A DNA stretch of 64,000 nucleotides, taken from NCBI GenBank assembly GCA_039654915.1, contig CM077599.1:80196001-80260000 (forward strand), given 5' to 3'. The position numbers and the translations under genes are program-made. The stretch is from Aquilaria yunnanensis. Lineage: Eukaryota; Streptophyta; Magnoliopsida; Malvales; Thymelaeaceae. Positions 57,972 to 64,000 of this stretch are shown here, piece by piece. How positions within the stretch are numbered: position 1 is the stretch's first letter; each line of letters begins with the position of its first letter. The notes below the pieces were generated by a model that made no database searches, was not told the DNA's origin, and was given only the letters and a program-made list of their open reading frames with translations.

Positions 57972-58148
57972 GGGTCGGATGTGGGGTGGATGAACCCTAA
58001 ATCTACATCTTATCCAAACCTGATGAAGGGTGGAAAAAGGAAAATCATATCAGACCCAAACCCGATCAATAATTGCTAAAAAAACCTGATCCAACAGATC
58101 AGATGCAATTGAATGCCTGTCGGATTAGACATTCATTGACATTCTTAG
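57586..58148. mobile_element. Non-autonomous hAT-like MITE carrying a (CA)n microsatellite
   Basis: Ends TAGGGATGTCAATGGG on the left and, inverted, CATTGACATTCTTA on the right, a short terminal inverted repeat of about 14 bp of the kind seen on plant hAT elements, with GGGTCGGA/CGGGT-like subterminal words. It contains (CA)n at 57930-57964. The 8-bp flanks do not match, so the insertion is old or the limits are approximate. Confidence 0.5.
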
Positions 58149-58661
58149 TATAGAGTTATACGGTGGATTTGTATTAATTATATTTTTTTTGTATACATTT
58201 CATACTGTTGAAATACTAGTAATCTTCGGGGAGGACGAACAAGCATCAAGGAGGGGGTGAGGGACATCAATCCCAAAGCTTTCGAAACGGTGAACAAAAC
58301 TTGCCTTTTCTTTTATTTTCTTTCATTTTTTTTTTGTCCGATTATAGCAGTTTGCGTGTTCCCTCTTCAAGGTTCTAGATGTACGGTGCCCCCCTCAACA
58401 CACACAAACAAGATTGGTGTTGTGCTTTCATAATAAGATAAAAACAAAACAAAACAACTTGAAAATAACTTTTTTCTGTCTATATCATCTATATAATGAA
58501 TATGCAAAATTAATTTGAGCTTTATTATTCTGGGATGAGAAACAAGTTGGGAGAACAAAACGGTGATAAAGAGGAGAGAACACAAATTAAATCGAGAGGT
58601 CTATAAAAACATTGACAAAAGATAACAAGAAAGAATAGAACAAAGGAGAAATTATATTCAT

Positions 58662-58699
<38 letters not shown>

Positions 58700-58714
58700 T
58701 ATATAAATTTTTTT
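58149..58714. other. Spacer with (GA)n microsatellite
   Basis: No gene. (GA)n at 58664-58696. Confidence 0.6.
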
Positions 58715-61299
58715 AAGAATGATTATTCTTGTTATTCTATTCAATAAGAAGTGTTGTTTCATTCATAAAAATATGATTTTTTTAATATGTTATTTACTTC
58801 ATAAGATGTATTATTTATAAATTATAGTGTTCTGTTCAATCAAAAGTACTGTTTTATTAAAACAAGTGTGATATTTTGTATTGTGATGTTTGTTTTATAA
58901 GATGTGTTATTCTTAAAAAATATTATTCCTTGTAGTAAGAAATGATGCTTTATTCACACAAATGTGCTATTTTACAATGTACTGTTTATTTTATAAGATG
59001 TATTGTTCATAAATTATGTTGTTCTATTCAGTAAAAAGTGTTATTCTATTCATACAAATGTGTTGTTATATAATATGTTATTCATTTCGTAAGAAATATT
59101 GTTAACAAACAATCCAGTTTAAAAATTTATTTATATTATTATTTGATAATAAATTTTTAAAAAATTGCATTTAAAAAGTATAATTCATATTTTTATAAAA
59201 TGTGATGTTTGTAAATTATGGTGTTCTATTCATCAAGAAGTACTGATTTATTCATACAAATGTATTGTTTTATACTCCTTCCGTCCCATATATTTTGCTC
59301 CATTTTCCTTTTTGGATAGTCCCATAACTTGGTACCATTTTCCGTTTTAGGAACTTTTTGACTGTCAATTTACCACATTACCCTCACTCGCCTAACCCAC
59401 TTTCTGCACCCCTCACTCACCTCTATCTATCCCTATTTTCTTATTTCTTGGCGAGCTGCTTAAGCTGATGAACCAGTGGCGGTGAGTAACAGTAGTGTTG
59501 CTAGCAGCAGCAATGCGAGAAATTGCAAGCGAGACGAGACTAACAACGAGGCGAGTTGGAGAGAGGCACAATAATCATGCGGGATTGGAGCGAAGCAAGG
59601 CACGGTGAGGTGAGATCGGAGAGAGACATGAGAATCGAGTGAGATCGGAGCAAGGCGAGGTGAGGTGAGGTCGAAGCGAGGCACGGTGAAGACAATAGTG
59701 AGGCGAGGAGTGTTCAAGCCATGGTGAGGAATGACAAGAAGCGGCGACAAGGCGAGCAGTGACGGTAAGACGAGGAGTGGCGGCGAGGAAGGGAAGGGCG
59801 GCGAGGGAAGGATTGCAACGAGGGAAGGACCTCGACGAGGTCACTATGGTGAGGGAGGACGGCGACAGAGGGAGGCAGAATCTCTGCAAGAGGAGGAGAG
59901 TCAGAGAGACGAAGACAAGGGCAAATTTGGAAAGTAATGGGTCAAACAATGATTTTCTTAATATTTGCACAAAAGTAAATGGAGCAAATTGGCTGGGACG
60001 GAAGGAGTAATATACTACATGCTAATTTTGCAAGATGTGTTGTTCGTAAACTGAGGTGTTTTATTCAATAATAAGTGTTGTTCTTTTCATACAAATGTGA
60101 TGTTCTCTAATATGTTATTCTTTTTGTAAAATGTGTTGTTCATAAGTTATGATATCCTATTCAATAAGAAGTGTTATTCTGTTCATACAAATGCACTGTT
60201 TTGTAAGATGATGTTAATTTTATAAAATGTGTTGTTCATAAATTATAGTATTCTATTTAGTGAGAAGTGTTGTCCTATTCGTAAAAATATGTTATTCTGT
60301 AATATGGTGTTCATTTTGTAAGATTTACTGTTTATAAATTACGGTGTTTGATTCAATAAGAATTGGCTAAAAGAGTACGTTAACAGTAGTGCTGACGAAC
60401 TCAGCTTTTTATTTAAAGCCAAATATAGTTTTATTCTATAGTGCTGTTCCATTTACTGATAAGTGATGTTTCATTTATACAAACATGTTGTTCTATAATA
60501 TGCTGTTTATTTCATAAGATGTGCTGTTCGTAATAAGTGTTATTTTATTTGTACAAATGTGTTGTTTTATAATTTCTTGTTTATTTCGTAAAATGTGCTG
60601 TTCGTAATAAGTATTTTTACGTTCAGTAACAATTGCTATTCCATTCCGTAATAAGTACTTACTATTATGTTCCATTTACATGAGTGTTGTTTCAATTATA
60701 CAAATGTGTTGTTCTATAATATGTTATTCATTTCGTAAGTTGTGCTATTTGTAATAAGTGTTATTCCGTTCAGTAATAAGTGTTGTTCCTTTTAGTAATA
60801 AACATTATTTTTTTTATACAAATATGTTGTTCTGTAATATGTTGTTCATTTCATAATATGTGTTATTCTTGATACATGCTATTTCATTCATTAATAAGTG
60901 TTGTTCCTTTTAGTTATAAGTATTATTTTTTCAGTAAAAAGTGATGTTCCATTCTTATAAATGTAGTTTTCTATAAAATATTGTTAATTTAGAAACAAAT
61001 ATTGTTTGTAAATAATGTTATGCAATTCAATAAGCAATATTGTTCCATTTAGATAAATTGGTTGTTCTATAGTACACTGTTGATTTTGTAAGATGTGTTG
61101 TTCGTAAATGGTGTTGTTCCGTTCAGTAAGAAATATTGTTCTATTCTTTTAAATATGGTGTTCTGTAAGATATTGTTAATTTGAGAAGAAATAGTTTTCA
61201 TAAATAATATTATTTGAATCAATAAGAAATGTTGTTCATTTCATACAAATGTGCTATGTTGTGAAGTGTTATTCTCTTCAGACAAACATGTTGTTTTTT
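58715..61299. repeat. Degenerate satellite, units of about 95-105 bp
   Basis: A recurring pattern in order: TAAGAAGTGTTGTTC, CATTCATACAAATGTG, TGTTCTATAATATGTT, ATTCATTTCGTAAGATGTG, TTGTTCATAAATTATGGTG, TTCTATTCAA. Unit starts are seen near 58746, 58848, 58942, 59031 and onward through the region, with point changes, deletions and shortened units (for example 60500-60700 uses about 60 bp). It is interrupted by a Stowaway-like element (59275-60007) and ends at a Mutator-like MITE (61309), after which a few words continue (61776-61815). There is no coding potential. Confidence 0.8.
59275..60007. mobile_element. Stowaway-like element with a GC-rich purine interior
   Basis: Terminal inverted repeats of about 30 bp: CTCCTTCCGTCCCATATATT on the left, its complement with a few mismatches (GGCTGGGACGGAAGGAG) on the right. 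TA flanks both ends (59273-59274, 60008-60009), the Stowaway target. At 733 bp it is long for a Stowaway. The centre (59520-59930) is strand-biased, G/A-rich, with repeats of GAGGTGAGGT/GCGAGGCACGGTGA type, unlike its AT-rich surroundings. Frames in it are repeat-derived. No transposase. Confidence 0.75.
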
Positions 61300-61308
61300 T
61301 AAAATAAA

Positions 61309-61766
61309 GGGAAACTTACAAAAACCCGCATATGGTTTGGTCTAACCTACAGTTTGCTCCCTATATTTTGAGAAACCTACACTTTACCCCTATATTTTTT
61401 ATACTGCCTGATAACAACTTTTGAAACTGTATTTAAACTATATGATAATAATGTTCTAGTAATTTCAAGATTTTTTATATTTTTTTCACAGCCAATCGAC
61501 CTTTAAAAAATATTGATATATAATTACAGGTGGGAAAGTACATGTATAGAAAGGAAAAACTAATAGTTTAAAATGTCTATTAACTATAAAAAAAATATTG
61601 GATAGATTGAAATTACTGGAATATGATTATCGTATAGTTTAAATACAGTTTCAGAAGTTATTATCCGGCAGTGTAAAAAAATATGGGGCAAAGTATAGGT
61701 TTCTCAAAATAGAGGAGTTAAATTCTAGGTTAGACCAAACCACATGGGGGTTTTTATAACTTTCCC
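61309..61766. mobile_element. Foldback MITE, Mutator-like, copy 2
   Basis: Starts GGGAAACTTACAAAAACCC and ends with its complement (GGTTTTTATAACTTTCCC with mismatches). Inverted repeats run most of the length. Perfect 9-bp target duplication TAAAATAAA (61300-61308, 61767-61775). Same family as 2181-2621 (shared arm words TTTGGTC-AACCTACAGTTTGC and interior ATAACAACTTTTGAAA). Inserted at the right edge of the satellite. Confidence 0.88.
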
Positions 61767-61775
61767 TAAAATAAA

Positions 61776-62022
61776 TGTGTTGTTATGTACATCAGTGTTC
61801 CAATCAGACAAAGATACTGTTCAGGATACGGTAGCATTTGTATAAATAATGCGAAAGTGAGTGAGTAGCAAACTGTACCAGGTGTCCTCTATAGCTACTC
61901 TTTTGGGATAATAACATTGAATTAAGTAAGGCATTGTTACCTTCAATTTTTTGGGTTCCAAATTATGCATGCCTCATATCATCTCTTGGTTGTGTTCCTT
62001 TAGAGAATATTACTCAGCATTG
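61776..62022. other. Spacer and satellite tail
   Basis: Satellite-like words to about 61815, then unassigned sequence. Confidence 0.5.
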
Positions 62023-62031
62023 TTTTTTGTT

Positions 62032-63255
62032 CTAAAGCCATTTTTGGCCTTCAAACCCGGTAGACTTAGACACTTAACCCCTTAGACTTTAACTCGGTCC
62101 AACTCACCCCTCCAACTTGGAAAAATGGTACACTTTACCCCTTTTCTTCCACGTGATTGTCACGTGACCCAGCTTCAGTAAATGCCGTTGCAATACCGTT
62201 TCACTATCGCTGCTGCCACCACTTGTCGTTGTCCTCATCACTTCACCATTTCATCCTTCATTTTCCCCCCTCTGTCGATTCTTCCTCTGGCCTCCTTGGT
62301 CTCCTGTCTCTCTTCCACCTCTGCCGACTTCTCCTCTGACCTTCCCACTCTCAAATTCTTCCACAGTGTCTGCCCAACTATGGATTTCCAATTTGGTAAC
62401 CATAGACGGTGGTTCAGGCAACTGAAGAAGACTAATTGAAGGCAAGTTGGTTAGTGATAGAGAGAAGGGAGTAGAGCCAAAGGAAAAACTAGTCTCTGCC
62501 ATAGGGGAATATATCACGAAGCTAGAAATTGAAATAGGAATTGAGAACCTACAACTCGAAAAAACATCAAATTGAGAAAGAAATTAGAGGCAACAAATGG
62601 AAACTAAATTACAATTCTATGAAGATATAAACAACTTGGGAATGAAGCTAAGCTACCTCGGATTAGGAACTTGGTAACCCATAAGTAGAAATGGAAGAAA
62701 AGTTCAAGGGAAGCAGAAATAAGAAAAAAAGAAAGTTTGCAGGGAGAATTTTATATCCGGAGCTGCTCAGTTGGGAAAAAAATGAGGTGGGAAATCAGCA
62801 TTGGAATTAAGTTGGATCTGAGCCGAGAGAAGAAATGATTAAGAGCGAAGCAAAATTGTTCAGTCGTGAGTCATGCTAATTCAACATTGAAAAGCCAATG
62901 ACAAAAGGGATTGGAGCCAGAACCATAACACCCAGAAGGACCATGCCGTCATTTCGGCTGGCGGGTTGGAGAGCCCGGTACAGAAATGGCAGGCTATTTT
63001 GTTTCAGAATTTGGAGTCCTTGAAATAGGACACTTATGTAGCCGAAAATTAGAGAAAAACCAATGACAGCGGCAAGTGGGTGAAACAGTCTCGCAAGTGG
63101 CATCTATTGAAGTTGGGTCATGTGATGACTAAGTGGAAGAAAAGGGGTAAAGTGTACCGTTTTTCTAAGTTGGAGGGGTGAGTTAGACCGAGTTGAAGTC
63201 CTAGGGGTTAAGTGTCGGAGTCTATCAAAGTTGGGGCCAAAAATGGCTTTAGGCC
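62032..63255. mobile_element. Mutator-like foldback element with long inverted repeats
   Basis: Left arm 62032-62220 and right arm 63075-63255 are imperfect inverted repeats (CTAAAGCCATTTTTGGCC against its complement; TTAACCCCTTAGACTTTAA; CTCACCCCTCCAACTTGGAA; GGTACACTTTACCCC). Flanked by TTTTTTGTT (62023-62031 and 63256-63264), a 9-bp duplication, though T-rich. The interior (62220-63075) is noncoding, pyrimidine-rich at left, with no transposase; short frames there carry no domain. Confidence 0.75.
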
Positions 63256-63264
63256 TTTTTTGTT

Positions 63265-63872
63265 TTTTTTTTTCACTTAATACCTTTATTTTCTTCTTAT
63301 TAATATTAGAGTTCAGCCGCTTCTCCAGCTCCTACTAAGGCATAAAATTTTTTGCTTGTTATGAATGCTAACTGATCCGTGTAACTTGCTTAAGAAAACG
63401 AAAGTCGAATCCACACCCACTTCACATTTTATTGTTTGCAGCATTCTTCTTGGGAATATATTCTATCAGGACTCTTTGAGATGTGAGATTTCGGTTCTCC
63501 TATTTAAACTACAATGAGCAGGCGTATAATACAAGTGCACACATATAATGCATCTAACTAATTTATAGTTAATTAATGATAATCTGCGGCATTAGCAGCT
63601 TATATATGCTTTGTGGCCATGGAATAGTATTTGTTAGACAAAATAGTCATGAAATGGTATACATATGACTGATAGCTTAATTCTGGAAATGTCTAGCGTT
63701 GGTTTTTTCATATCATTTTTTTCTTTACTGCTAGAAGCAAGTTTGACGTTGATCTTCTATGTTCTTGAATTTAAACTAATTACCATGTGATCAAAGGTTT
63801 TGTTGTTCTTCTGTTGTTTGCTTGCTTGTACCTATGTATTCAATTTTAAGTACTCAGAGAAAGTTGGTACTG
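63265..63872. other. Spacer
   Basis: No gene seen. If a second copy of the unrecognised gene at 55514-56513 existed in the same arrangement, its coding part would lie here, but no similar protein is encoded. Confidence 0.5.
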
Positions 63873-64000
63873 GTGACGTTTGATATTAATTGGAACGGGT
63901 CACTTTTCACTTTTCCGATTCGATGGGAGAAATGGCAATTATAAATTTCGCAGGCCAGGCAGTAGAAAGAATTGGGCATGTTTTCGGCAAGTTGGTCCAT
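63873..64000. repeat. Duplicated promoter-proximal block, second copy
   Basis: GTGACGTTTGATATTAATTG and the following 120 bp parallel 56602-56728 in the same orientation, including CGCAGGC(C/A)AGGCAGTA and GGCAAGTTG. It is cut by the window end, so the homology may extend further. Confidence 0.75.

Noticed and set aside
59460..59970. Frames of 96 and 131 codons on the minus strand and smaller ones on the plus strand
   Set aside because: They arise from the purine-rich repeated core of the Stowaway-like element and show no recognisable domain.
56602..64000. The two related blocks as LTRs of one 7-kb retrotransposon
   Set aside because: No TG...CA ends, primer-binding site, polypurine tract or retroelement coding sequence is associated with them. 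The interior is satellite and MITEs.

Overview
This is plant nuclear DNA, most likely from a flowering plant and probably a eudicot. It is AT-rich, its genes carry many introns, and it holds several classes of plant transposon (hAT, Mutator-like foldback, CACTA-like, Stowaway-like, Ty1/copia, Ty3/gypsy). I cannot name the species from the sequence alone.

The one convincing, apparently intact cellular gene is a P4-type ATPase (phospholipid flippase) of the plant ALA2 type, on the + strand at 19769-51357. I could follow 24 coding exons whose joined length is 3222 bases (1073 codons plus stop), with every phase agreeing. All catalytic P-type ATPase motifs are present. Exons 1-21 occupy about 10 kb. 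A 20.4-kb intron (29944-50336) then separates exon 21 from the last three exons.

That intron is a three-level nest of LTR retrotransposons. A Ty3/gypsy chromovirus (element I, - strand, 33124-49041) was invaded in its integrase by a second copy of the same family (element II, 34002-43870). Element II was then invaded in its protease region by a Ty1/copia element (element III, + strand, 36172-41210, perfect 5-bp target duplication). Two solo LTRs and a scrap of a copia RNase H lie in the same intron. Every element carries disabling breaks.

Left of the flippase gene (1-19000) there is a broken hAT transposase at the window edge, Mutator-like foldback elements with 9-bp target duplications, a 440-bp diverged tandem duplication, and long AT-rich spacers. 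At 14.3-16.8 kb a chimeric block lies beside CACTA-like subterminal repeats. It holds a 5' exon of a different flippase (ALA4-12 type) followed by four consecutive exons, introns kept, of the 26S proteasome ATPase RPT4.

Right of the flippase gene (51400-64000) there is an LTR-like remnant, a repeat with TTTAACGCGTTAA-like palindromes, an unrecognised minus-strand gene with a poly-aspartate tail and a frame break (about 55514-56513), a hAT-like MITE, a degenerate satellite of about 100-bp units (58.7-61.3 kb) split by a Stowaway-like element, and two more Mutator-like foldback elements. The promoter-proximal block of the unrecognised gene recurs at the right edge (63873-64000), which suggests a tandemly duplicated locus. 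I saw no tRNA, rRNA or CRISPR feature. I found no clear new biological system; the chimeric capture block, the nested intron and the unrecognised gene are the items most worth checking.
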